Shown here piece after piece: positions 54,168-64,000 of a stretch of 64,000 nt of DNA. The DNA comes from Bryoerythrophyllum caledonicum (Eukaryota; Streptophyta; Bryopsida; Pottiales; Pottiaceae): contig OZ020526.1 of assembly GCA_963971425.1 (NCBI GenBank), positions 2,570,180-2,634,179 of the forward strand, written 5' to 3'. The notes beneath the pieces are model-generated. The model worked only from the letters and a program-made list of their open reading frames with translations, ran no database searches and was not told the DNA's origin. The position numbers and the translations under genes were made by a program. Position 1 is the first letter of the stretch. Each line of letters opens with the position of its first letter.

Positions 54168-55095
54168 ATGGCGTTCCTTGCGAAGCTTGGGGGTTTGGTG
54201 CGCCAATCGGTTGCACGCAACATGTTGCAGCAGCACAGTGGCGCTGCTGCCATTCCGGCCTTGTACTTGGTGTCCCGGGGCATGGCTAGCTCCAAGCTCT
54301 TCGTTGGCGGTGAGTCTCTTGTTGGAATGCTGATTTCTTAGTTGCGTGATAAATTCCGCCGCCATTGCATCGGTGTTGTTCTGTAGGTGTGATCGTTCCT
54401 TCGCTTGTTTTTTAGTTCGCGGACCTGCGTCTGTGTTGGAAGTGATGTTTTGCTCATTGTACTGTAATCTCATTCTAGTCATCTTTTTATTCAGGCCTTG
54501 CGTGGGGGACGACTGATGCCAACATCAAGGAGGCGTTTGCTCAGTACGGTGAAGTGACTGAAGGTACGTGAAGGAATTTGGAGTGAATTCATTACTGAGT
54601 GATAGGGTTTTGCTGATCTTTCTGTATTTGATCGGCGTGTTCAAATGTTTAGTCGCGGGGACGGTTTTCCGGATGCGTGGATTTGTATTAACTGGTTTGT
54701 TCATTTGCACGCAGTCAAAATCATTTGTGACAGAGACACAGGTAGATCCAGAGGCTTCGGCTTCGTGAGCTTCACCAACGAGCAAGACGCTGAGGCCGCT
54801 CTCCAAGCCATGGACGGACGCGTACGTGGATTCTCATTCTAATTTCCGATGTTGTGATTTTTCCTCAATCCTCACTGTGATTGTTTCTTGGTGCTCACTG
54901 ACTCTTCCGTTTCGCGTTTTGCAGGACCTAGCAGGCCGCACCATCCGTGTGGACTACGCAACGGAGCGGTCCACCCAGGATAGACAGGGTGGAGGCGGCG
55001 GCCGCATTTACGGCGGTGGCTACGGAGGAGGCCGGCGTGATGGCGGCGAGGGTGGCAGCTTCGGTGGAAGCGGTGGAGGCTGGAGGGGTATGTAA
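54168..55095 (+). CDS. Glycine-rich RNA-binding protein, probably mitochondrial
   Basis: Four exons (54168-54309, 54495-54563, 54715-54821, 54925-55095) give 162 residues. An N-terminal basic, Ser/Ala-rich stretch of about 40 residues without acidic residues looks like a mitochondrial presequence. One RRM follows, with RNP2 KLFVGGL (43-49) and RNP1 RGFGFVSF (83-90). The tail (about 121-162) is Gly/Arg-rich ([17 protein letters not shown]). Plant proteins of this class bind RNA as chaperones or, in organelles, help RNA editing and cold responses. The exact target is not evident. Confidence 0.93.
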
Positions 55096-58000
55096 GCACA
55101 TGATTACATGCACATGACCCCAAGTTAGGATTCATTTTTCTCCCTTTTTTTCTGTTAAAGTTTTGATTCTTTTAGGTTAGGTTTTACGGAGGATCACTAG
55201 GGTCCAAAGCAGCTGAATATGGACCTTGGTTCAGGGTCCACACTATGATCGATTCAAATAGTACGAGCTTTCCAGAGTGATCGCACAATTCTCAGCTGTA
55301 CACGAAGGACCTACTTTCGCAATCCTTCCAAGAGAGAAACGTGTTGAAAACACGAAATCATTTCAAGTAATGTTAACCTTTTGCAGTTGTGTTGTTCTTA
55401 CGTTTGTGCGTGTAGCACCTTGAACTTACATTTGTAACTTTATCATGATTAGAAATTTCATACTATCCATATTCCCTTTTCCTGCATTTCCAGGTGTGTT
55501 TTCTGCGAAGATGGTTGCCTCTAGTTTAGTTTTTGATTTAAAATGTTCTATTTCTTTTTACCATCTTGACCTCATTTCTGTTGGACTGTAGCCGTTTAGT
55601 AATGAGTATGGTCTTGTTTGAGATACCAGTTCACTGCACATGTAGGTCGAATGTATCAGTGTCAGGTTCACTTTTCTTCATTATATGATCATCAAGCCTG
55701 TAGTGCAAAATTCAGCAAGAGAACACTGATATGGAATATGCTAGAGCTATACACAACAGGAGACTAAACTTCAGAGCTTAGTCGACGATCACGTGAAATA
55801 TCAGGTTTAGGAGCCCACATTCCACAATATCAAACACAAAACCGCTATCTATGACACGCGTACACCGGACACTCTGAAATCTACCAGTACGGTTTAGGGA
55901 GGTACGGCGATGAATTCGTAATTGCGTCCCCTAACGGAAACAGGCTGTACAACCTGCGACAAGGTGAAGGACAGAGGAGGGCGTCGCCCACCCCTGTCGC
56001 CACCGCATCGCAGCCGTCGATGTTTTAAATCGACGGCATGGATGCATCGTACTCCTCGGCGGGAAGGACTCAGAAGCGCAGAGAAGTGTCTTTCGCAGAG
56101 AAAACAACACAATCGCGACATGAAGCTCGCAGCGATGGCGATTGTTGCAGGAATCCAGCCGGGGAGTGTGTTACGGACAGGGAGTTGGAGTCTGAGCGCG
56201 CTTCCAGAGCGAGCCGTGAATTCGCGCCGTGAGTTGCAGTGCGCAGGGTGTGAAACCGAGGTAGCGCAGGGTTTTGTTGCAATGATTCTTCTCGGCGCTT
56301 TCGTGTGATTGGAATTTTGAAGGAATCGCGTGGCGCTTGAATTCCGAGTAGTTCGAGTAATGTCGTCATTATTTTCTCGTGTGAGGTTGCGTGAGTGAGC
56401 TGAGTAGATGACGCCGGGGGGAGGAGCCTTTCTTGTTTCCTTTTCCGTAGAGCGTGAGGCTGAGAGCTTTAGCTAGTGGTTTAGTTTGGAGGCTTGTGAG
56501 GAAATGTAGATAAGGAGGAGGCTAGTGAGAGAAGGATTGGTCGTGTGCAGAATCATCTGCTGGCGCGCCTTGATGCCTTGCGTGCGTTTGGGAATTTTAG
56601 GTTATAGCTTTGGAGCGTGGAAGCGGTAGGTGTTGTTTTTCCTCTTTTTTTTTTCCTTTTTTTTGCTGAAATTTCTCTCGGAATTGAACTTTTGCAGTTT
56701 TAGCGATTAGCGTGAATAGGAGTTTGACAATGTAGCCTTAGTAGATTCACGGGAGCGGTTTGCTAGAGGCATTGCTGCTCGAGGAGCCGGCTGGTTTGGG
56801 AGGAGGAACCTGTTTTGCTATTTTTATTGCACGTATATTGGAGTTGCGGCGTGGGAGGGAGACTGTTGCGGTGCGGGAGATTCACGACATGCCTTTGCAG
56901 GTGAGCTTCAAACGAAAATCTTGATGAACAATTGTTTCTATGTTGCGTACCGGCTGAAACTCACAAGAGAAATGGCATTTAGTGGTGGTGCATATTGCTC
57001 GTTAGGTCTCGCATAGCAGCTGTTACGAGCTTCAGTTTTTTGAGTTTAATGCTCGGTTTCCAGCGTTAGAATTCGGAAGAAATGGAGAACAAGGGATGAT
57101 TGAATATTTTACGCGGATGAGCTTCACTGAAGCGGTGATTATCGGTGTTAGCTTGATGATGTTTTAAGAGTGTGAGCGTCTCGTGCCGGGAGTCTTGAGT
57201 CGACATGCTTCTTGATCTTTAGCGGGATTTAGTGTAAGTCGTTACACAGTAGACGGTGTACACATCAATCGAGAACAGTGTGCAAATTTAGTTGTTCGCA
57301 TTCTGCAGTTCCGAATCGCAGATTTCCGTATTTGGTCGCAGGAGCCTTTTGAATACTTGTTGAGAAAGATTTCGAGTGCGGCATGCTTCTCAATGGCTGT
57401 CTTTTTCAATAGATGCAAGTAAAAGAGTTCCACCTTTTTCTACATGTGGCTTGCTTGATTAGTATTGTGCTGCTAAATGCCATGACATGAATGTAGTTGA
57501 ATAGGAATACATACACGAAGCATATAACTTACTGTGCGCTTTAATATTTGCCAATATGCTATGACTAGTGTGAAGAATTACATATGGATGAGCAGATTAA
57601 ATTGTTCGTGATTAAAATACTTGGTAGTATACATTGTTCTGGAGTTTTCGGGAATCTGTGTTTCTCCACTAAAGCATTGAAGTCTAATACCACCAGGCAA
57701 CATTCGGACAGGAAGCAAGAGCTCCTAACGTTGCGGAAGATGAGGAAGGTGCAACGGCCTTGACAAAGCACTTACAGAGTTGCGTAGAGAAGCATTGTTC
57801 AAGAGGTGCTTGCATTAGCCGCAGACTATGTCTCAAGCCCCAGTTTTACGATGTATTTTTTTAGGTTTGTTGAGGTGCTGTCCCTTACTTCTCATTACAC
57901 TAATTCTCATGGTTTTTTATTTGGCAGATGCTTCTGCTTATTAATGTGGATCTCCTTAATAATCATATCTCGGAGCTCTGGACACAGTATGTCTCTTCAA

Positions 58001-58724
58001 CTTTGACCATTGTACCAGGACGATTATGATGTACTTGCATGTTGAAAAACATAGCGACTCATATCTGTGAATTGGGGCTATTGTTATTGTTATTCTTATC
58101 CTAATTGCATGCTTTTTAAGTTTTCTTTTAGAAGCAGCAGTGAAAAGCTTTCTTCGTGGCATGCCATGTCTATGAACGTAGCAAATGTTTTGTCATGCCT
58201 TCGAATTGTGCTTGTGTGTAATTGTAACACTTGCAGGATGCATCGGATTTTGAGTTTTATGTGTAGGCAACGACTTCTTTGAAATTCCCTTATTTTTTTA
58301 TAGATTTATATCATGGAATCTAAACTAAGTTGTGTATGCACTGTTTTGGTATTTGTCATGTAATTCTTGGCTGCATCACTGCAGGCCGATGACTTTGATA
58401 GGAAGGCCAGGACTGTGCTATCCTGTACAGGCGGTTTTCCCACTCAATTATGGTAAGCTCTTCCTTATGACAGTGGATTACGTTTAATTCTACAATCGCT
58501 GTTTTTACTAGAAAATTAGCGGACTGAATAATCCTAACATGCGAACTGAGGGAGGTTATAGGTTATAGGTCAACTGCACGTCTTCGATTTTATGTCTGTA
58601 TTCCATCAGTGCTTTGAGTTTTGTAGAATTCAAGAGGAAGTGAGCTTTTCGGGGCTACCCATGATTTGGCTTAATCATCTGGGCATTCATGCTGAAGTGC
58701 TCCATTTTTCTCCCTTTGTTTCAG
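55096..58724 (+). other. GR-RBP 3' flank and long 5' leader/promoter region of the ASHR3-like gene
   Basis: No convincing protein-coding gene. A frame at 55922-56308 has no recognisable domain. Pyrimidine-rich acceptor-like and GT donor-like sites suggest untranslated leader exons, one at about 58384-58451 (CAG|GCCGATGAC ... TTATG|GTAAGC). That exon carries a short upstream frame and cannot join in a coding phase to the next exon. Confidence 0.45.
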
Positions 58725-58748
58725 GTTAGTAATCTATCAGGACAATTA

Positions 58749-61700
58749 ATGATCTATGAAACTTCACTGAAGAAATTGACTGAGAAGCAGGCTATGAATG
58801 GGAGGGGTGAAAAACATGCAACTTTAGCTGAGGTAATCTCTTATTTCTCAGCTAAGTCAATCTTTTCCAATTTTCTGGCCTAAATCTTCTGAAGATGTTT
58901 AAGTTTGTTTAAAAGCATACTGCCCTGGAGCTTTGAGCATCATCCAGGTAAGCAATTGTTATTCTTTCTTTACAACCAATGTTACCTATGTAATACATAC
59001 TTCATGCATCTTTGGTCCTGAGGACCAAAAGTTGGTGCTTCTGACCAGCTCCTCCACATGTGCTTTTGGCTAATTGTCTGTGATTTTATCGAGTAATTAC
59101 TTTGAGCTATTCTTTTCATTTATACAAACCTGTGATATTGATCATGGTGTTCATGCAACAGTTGGACCCATCCCTCTTGCAAGGCTGTGTCGAATGCCAA
59201 GCTTCTTTTGCACAACCTAGCAGTGTAAGTTCTGAAAACAAGCTGACAGCGATGTGTTCTGATGGGAATACGAAGAGCACGGACGATTCTTCTTCCGTTA
59301 TGCGGCATAGTGTTGGCTCTAAAATTTTAGAGAAAAGTGCAACTCCTGTCGGGTGTAATGAGCATTGGGTTCCCATTGGAACTGCACCTGCATCTGCGCA
59401 TTGCCAGAGTACGACTGCCACCGACCTGGTGAATGAGAGAGAGAGCTGCGTGACATCTCGAGAGTCTGAACATTTTACTGGTCAGCTTTTGGAACCCAAT
59501 GCGTCGCATTACAAAGCAGGAGGAGAAGAGGCCTCACCAATTGAATCAACAACTGGGAAGAACTTGTTTGTTGAAGAAAGGCTGCATACAGACCGGGTGG
59601 TTTGGCAATCAATTAAAGCTCAAGGAGGAAGTCCTACTCGACTTTTGAAAGCTCAGCGTATCTTTATTCAGGAAGAACTTCGGAGAGTAGCTGCTTCCTC
59701 GGGGCAGAAAGCGCGTTTTCTTAAGGGTGATACTGCAGACCTTGCGTGCGCTTTAGTTGATGTACAAATTGAAGATAGAATGGACCTGTCCTTGAGGTCC
59801 AATGCTTTGACATCCTACGTTGAACCGGATACTTATGTGGTCCGTGTGTCCCATGAGGAGACGTCGAGTGGATATTCTGATTCAGGAAACGATTCTGAAA
59901 ATAATGCTATGGAGTACACGGAAAGAGAAGCTGCTGGTAACTTGAGCGTCAGTTTAGCTGAAGACGAAGGGTGTGATGAACTTCATGCTCCTTCGACCTA
60001 TGAACATTTGAGAACACAAGCAACGGCGCACAATCAGAACTCTGTGTGCGTGGAGCCTCAGACTCTTCCCTTATTTATCAGATCAAAAATGGATATACAG
60101 AATCAAGCCTTAACAGTTTGCGAGGATCCCCTGTCACGTAACGGGTTTCTTCATATGAATTCAAAACAGCGCTGTACAAGTATGGTGTCTGTAAAAGGTG
60201 CAAAAGCGGAAGGAATTCCTCGAAATTTACGAGTGTGTGAAGCAGAAGAGCTGATTGACGGAAGTAGGAAGAGGAAGAGGCGTGAGGAAGATATATTTAC
60301 AATTGCGACTACAGCAACGAATTTGGAGGCTGGTCTAGTGCCTTCAATTTTTTCCTCAAACTATGTGGTTCGTACTCTTTCCTTTGTGTAATGGCATGAG
60401 CACAACGGGTTTTTTTCCTGGAAACCGATATTTTGTTCCTTCTCAGGAAACAAAATTGTAATACATTGTTGCACTGGATATTGAGACAATGTAATAGCAG
60501 AGCCGATACAAGTGTGTTGTTTGTGTGCAAACCATGTAATCACTCGGAACTGATGAAGGTGTTTTACAGGGAATGTGTTTTGAGTGCAAAGGCTCCCTTA
60601 CATCAGAGGAGAAGGTGGACTGCTCACGTCACGATTGTGATCGTATCTACCACCTCAGCTGCTCAATGGAGCTTTCTGATGCCTCTTGGAGCTATGAAGG
60701 CAAACTAGTCTGCCCTCAACATGTAAGCTAATCTGATGCCTTTTGATATATTTTTACTCTGCTGTTTCTGTTCTGTTTTTTGTTTTTAAATCATGTGAAC
60801 TAGAGCTCATATTATCCAAGTACTATGCAGTTCTGGATAGTTGCGGTGTCCTCTCAGGAGATGATCTAGTTAGATATCAAGTAGAGAGTTCTTCCAGAAC
60901 AGGACCCCTCTTGTGAGATCATTGTTGGCAGCCTCGCAGAGGGAACATAAATCTGTTCTAGAGTAAGGGATGATTAGGGAAGAATTGGGGAACATAAATC
61001 TGTGGTCTCTGTATGCTTTTAGATTGGATGACATGCAGCAGTCTATCGCTTTTACTCGTGATGTATGCAAATAGAGCTGATTAGATATAGCATGTAATTT
61101 GAAACGGAGCAAGAACCTCTGTCTCGTGGAAACAGGTGTGCTATGCCTGTGGGAAAAGCAGAGGAGCCAGGTTGTGGCGCTGTCAGAACTGCCCACTTGC
61201 TACGCATGACAACTGTATACCATGTCCGGAAGTCACTACTCTCTTCCACAAGAGGCCAGGCTGGGCTATATGCTGGAGACATGCTTCTGACGTAGATTAT
61301 AAGGTTTGCCAGCTTCTATCTCATTTATCGATTTGTTCGATTGATAGTACTCTCAGAACGTCGTGATTGCTTTTGAAGTGTGGCAGCCTGAATTCATAAT
61401 TAGCTCCCAATTTCTGTAATTAAAAAATACGAAGGTTAGAAGGTTGGATGCTGCTAGTCAGTAGTATTACAGACGGGTTGATTGATTGTATTCTGCACAT
61501 TTAATTTCTGTAAATTAAGTATAGGCACTATTGAATCATTGTTTTTTGAAAAAACACACCGGAGCTACAAAGTTCCGCTGTTTATTGTGAGTAATAGCAT
61601 AGAATTTGGATGGTTTTGACCCGCACATGGGCTGGGGTGCTGACACAGAGTGGTGGGTGCATCTCTCTCATATTCTGCAGCTGAAGACGCCTTCGTGGGA

Positions 61701-64000
61701 CTGTCAGGTCAGCTTCTTTAATCAGTCATAGCTTTTGACCAGTCTGCCTTAATGCAGTTACAAGAGAATGATTTGAGAGGAGTCGTGAACTTAGTATGTG
61801 TAAGCACCTGACTTGTGATTTTGACCTTTCCCTCTTTTGCAGGATATCTTTCGACACTTATCTGTGCCAGGCATTCCACAGGATTTTAGCTTATCACCTG
61901 AGTTTATAAAGGAGGTGATGGAGAATGAGAATGAACCACCTCCTTACTTCTTCATCAGGCGCAGTATCCTTGTTTGTCATCGCACTTTACATCTGAAATG
62001 TTGATTGCACCATTTAGTTTTTGCTCAGATTGTATGTTCCTACATATAGACGATTCATATTCTTTTCCATCTCTTCTTGGATTCTGATCATCTGTTTTCT
62101 GATACTGTAGTTTAAGTTTAGTAGTTTATATTTTGAATTTGTCTTTATTGTCGTGCCTGCTGCGTGTCAGCTAAATACGTGTATGGCATATAACACGGTA
62201 ACTTTTATTGAGGCTCTTGGAATGTTTTTCCTTGACAAAGCTAAAGATGTATTTCTAGTGAAGAAGAAGCGTGATGATGCGGATGATGGCGTTGGTTGCG
62301 CTTGCAACTCACAGGACGTGTGTGGGGAAGATTGTGAATGCAGGTACGCATTTTAGTTTGATGGGAATCTGTTCCATTATCTTGAGCTTATCATGGTGCA
62401 GAACGTAGAAAATGTATAAGTAATTGAGAACTCTGTGATTTTGTGGGGAGGTAGGACGCAGAGCATGAGCTGCTCCAAGGACTGTAAATGCGCAGATAAG
62501 TGCAGTAACAGGCCGTTCCGCAAAGACAAACGCCTGAAAGTTTGCAAGGTAAGGTGCTCTGCTCCACATTTAATTTTACAAGTACAGCAATATAATCTGG
62601 CCAATCAATTACATGTAGCAGAAGTCTTCGAATTTTTCCAATGGGGTAGCTTGACTCGGTCGATAATTATTAGACTCTCTTTGTTTCATGTAGGAGATGC
62701 TGCTACGGCGTCTTGCTTTCCTGAGAGGTCGAACAGAGTCCTGTGGTCATAAACTACATGTAAATATCCATAGTACGTTTTACTATTGAAAGGTTGGAGA
62801 GATGTAATGGCAGGAGGGGTCGTTGTGTTCTGCAACAAACTGTATCCTATCATTTCTAATTGTACATCGTATTCTGCTATCATGGATTGTTTACATGTGG
62901 TCTGGCCTCCAGACGGCGCATTGTGGCTGGGGTGCATTTGCAGCAGAGGCCATCAAAAAGGATGAATTTGTAATTGAGTACACAGGAGAAGGTAAGCAAG
63001 GAGTAGGAACACGTGGATTCAGTTTTGTTTGTTTCAGATCCGATTACGAACTATGTAATTTCATGCACGAGAGAGATTACGGTGGGTAGAGGGATTGGCG
63101 TAGCTACCCACCGAGTGCGGTAGCTACGCCAATCCCTCTACCCACCGTAATCTCTCGAGTGCATGAAATTACATGACGTGGAAAACTGCCCCGAACCGTC
63201 GAGCGCGCTACCCTGTGATTCGCGTGAGTAAGTGAGAGAGCGCGCTACCCTATGATTCGATGTGGTAGGTAGTTGACAGTTGAATTACGGTGAGTAATTC
63301 ACTGCCTCTCAACGAATCACAGCGCGAGACGGTTCGGGGCAGTTTTTTACGGTTTTTCAAGGCGTTTACTCTGCCTGCAAAGATCACTGTCCAACTCCTG
63401 CAAGTGACATTCGTGTTGTACATGTTTATCTGGCAGTAATTAATGATGCAATGTGTGAAAAGCGACTCTGGGAAATGAAAGGGCGGCGAAGCATTTCCAA
63501 TTTTTACATGTGTGAGATTGCGAAGGATTTTATCATTGATGCCACCAGGAAGGGCAATGCTTCCCGCTACCTCAACCACAGCTGTCGACCCAACTGCAGG
63601 CTTGAAAAATGGTCCGTCCTTGGTTCTATTGCTTTCTGTGCTGCTGTATCATCTCTGATCCATTGTGTGGAATCCAACTAGAACAAAAATATCATGTGCA
63701 GGCGAGTGGATGGTGAAACCAGAGTCGGCGTTTTTGCTGGGAGAAATATTGCCGCTGGCGAAGAGCTCAATTACGATTACAAGTAAGTTTTTTAAACCGT
63801 CCTCTGATATCTAGTCGAGTATGCAGTTGTAGGGGCTGTTTCCTACGTATTCACATCTAATGAATTAATCCCTGTTTGGAAATTGTGTAGGTACGTTGAG
63901 TTTGGGCCCAACGTGACGTGCCGCTGTGGAGCTCCAAATTGTCGGGGTGCTATTGGTGAAAGGTTTAACAGTAACCGAAAATCTAACGTCGTCAGCCTTC
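58749..64000 (+). CDS. ASHR3: ASHR3-like SET-domain histone methyltransferase with PHD fingers (3' end outside window)
   Basis: Exons: 58725-58832 (proposed ATG 58749), 59162-60367, 60570-60722, 61136-61303, 61681-61707, 61843-61963, 62247-62343, 62455-62548, 62913-62991, 63437-63611, 63702-63782 and 63891 onward. These give about 798 residues so far, with all phases consistent. Domains: a long Ser/acidic N-terminal region with a KRKRRE nuclear signal; a PHD finger (CFECKG...CDRIYHLSC); a second Cys/His cluster (CYACGK...CQNCPLATHDNC); EPPPYFFIRRN-VFLVKKKRD; an AWS/pre-SET Cys cluster (CGEDCECR, CSKDCKCADKC); SET (EYTGE, NHSCRPNC, ELNYDYK); and post-SET CRCGAPNC. The order and the VKKKRD block match Arabidopsis ASHR3/SDG4, an ASH1-class enzyme acting on H3K36 (with K4 also reported) in pollen and root. 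The N-terminus is longer than in Arabidopsis. The start codon is uncertain. Confidence 0.88.
63053..63174. repeat. Near-perfect hairpin with 56-bp arms in an ASHR3-like intron
   Basis: Arms 63053-63108 and 63119-63174 pair with only two mismatches around a 10-nt loop (CACCGAGTGC). The inner arm contains GGTGGGTAGAGGGATTGG. It could be a very young foldback/MITE insertion or a small-RNA precursor. It sits in the intron between the exons ending at 62991 and starting at 63437. Confidence 0.9.
63182..63346. mobile_element. Small MITE with 19-bp perfect terminal inverted repeats
   Basis: Ends are AAAACTGCCCCGAACCGTC (63182-63200) and its exact complement (63328-63346). Similarity of the ends continues inward (GAGCGCGCT..., TGTGATTCG). 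Inside, GAGCGCGCTACCCTGTGATTCG is duplicated with one change near 63239. No coding capacity. Confidence 0.75.

Noticed and set aside
55922-56308. 128-codon frame as a separate gene
   Set aside because: No recognisable domain or conserved composition; more likely leader sequence of the downstream gene.
1-64000. tRNA or rRNA genes
   Set aside because: No B-box/T-arm-like GGTTCGAATCC with a matching acceptor stem and no rRNA-like conserved blocks were seen by eye.

Overview
The window is nuclear DNA of a land plant or close streptophyte relative. The evidence is spliced genes with GT-AG introns, an ASHR3-type SET-domain methyltransferase, a plant 2-oxoglutarate dioxygenase, an Agenet/ENT protein, a glycine-rich RNA-binding protein, and AAACCCTAA teloboxes near promoters. 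A huge RNF213-like gene and a dual-endonuclease LINE would fit a non-seed plant (moss, liverwort, lycophyte) or a charophyte better than a flowering plant. That placement is inference.

Layout. 1-17345 is LINE-derived. Two divergent ORF1-type proteins lie in tandem (326-2599 and 2893-6585). They are followed by an enormous ORF2 region (6582-17093) encoding, in order, low-complexity Thr/Asn-rich leaders with three 2A-like (ribosome-skipping) motifs, an APE endonuclease, reverse transcriptase, RNase H remains, a CCHC zinc finger and what looks like a C-terminal restriction-like endonuclease. This layout matches the Dualen/RandI type of dual-endonuclease LINE, with added 2A motifs. The copy is broken by two frame changes and a gap in RNase H. 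17346-26370 is AT-rich and gene-poor, with three copies of a TTAA-flanked, piggyBac-like non-autonomous element, a distant inverted repeat pair and small tandem repeats.

26528-64000 is gene-rich: an Agenet/ENT protein (+), ribose-5-phosphate isomerase (-), a 25-exon RNF213-like giant AAA+ protein of about 4835 residues (-), a 2OG-Fe(II) dioxygenase (+), a mitochondrial-type glycine-rich RNA-binding protein (+) and an ASHR3-like histone methyltransferase (+, cut by the window edge). A fourth TTAA-flanked element lies at 51956-52761. A near-perfect 56-bp-arm hairpin and a small MITE sit inside one intron of the methyltransferase gene.

The host genes are functionally unrelated neighbours (chromatin, pentose phosphate metabolism, ubiquitin/AAA+, oxidation, RNA binding). 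Exon boundaries were read by eye from splice consensus and phase. For the RNF213-like gene all 24 junctions keep phase, with one ambiguous donor. The most unusual system here is the giant LINE with dual endonucleases and repeated 2A motifs.
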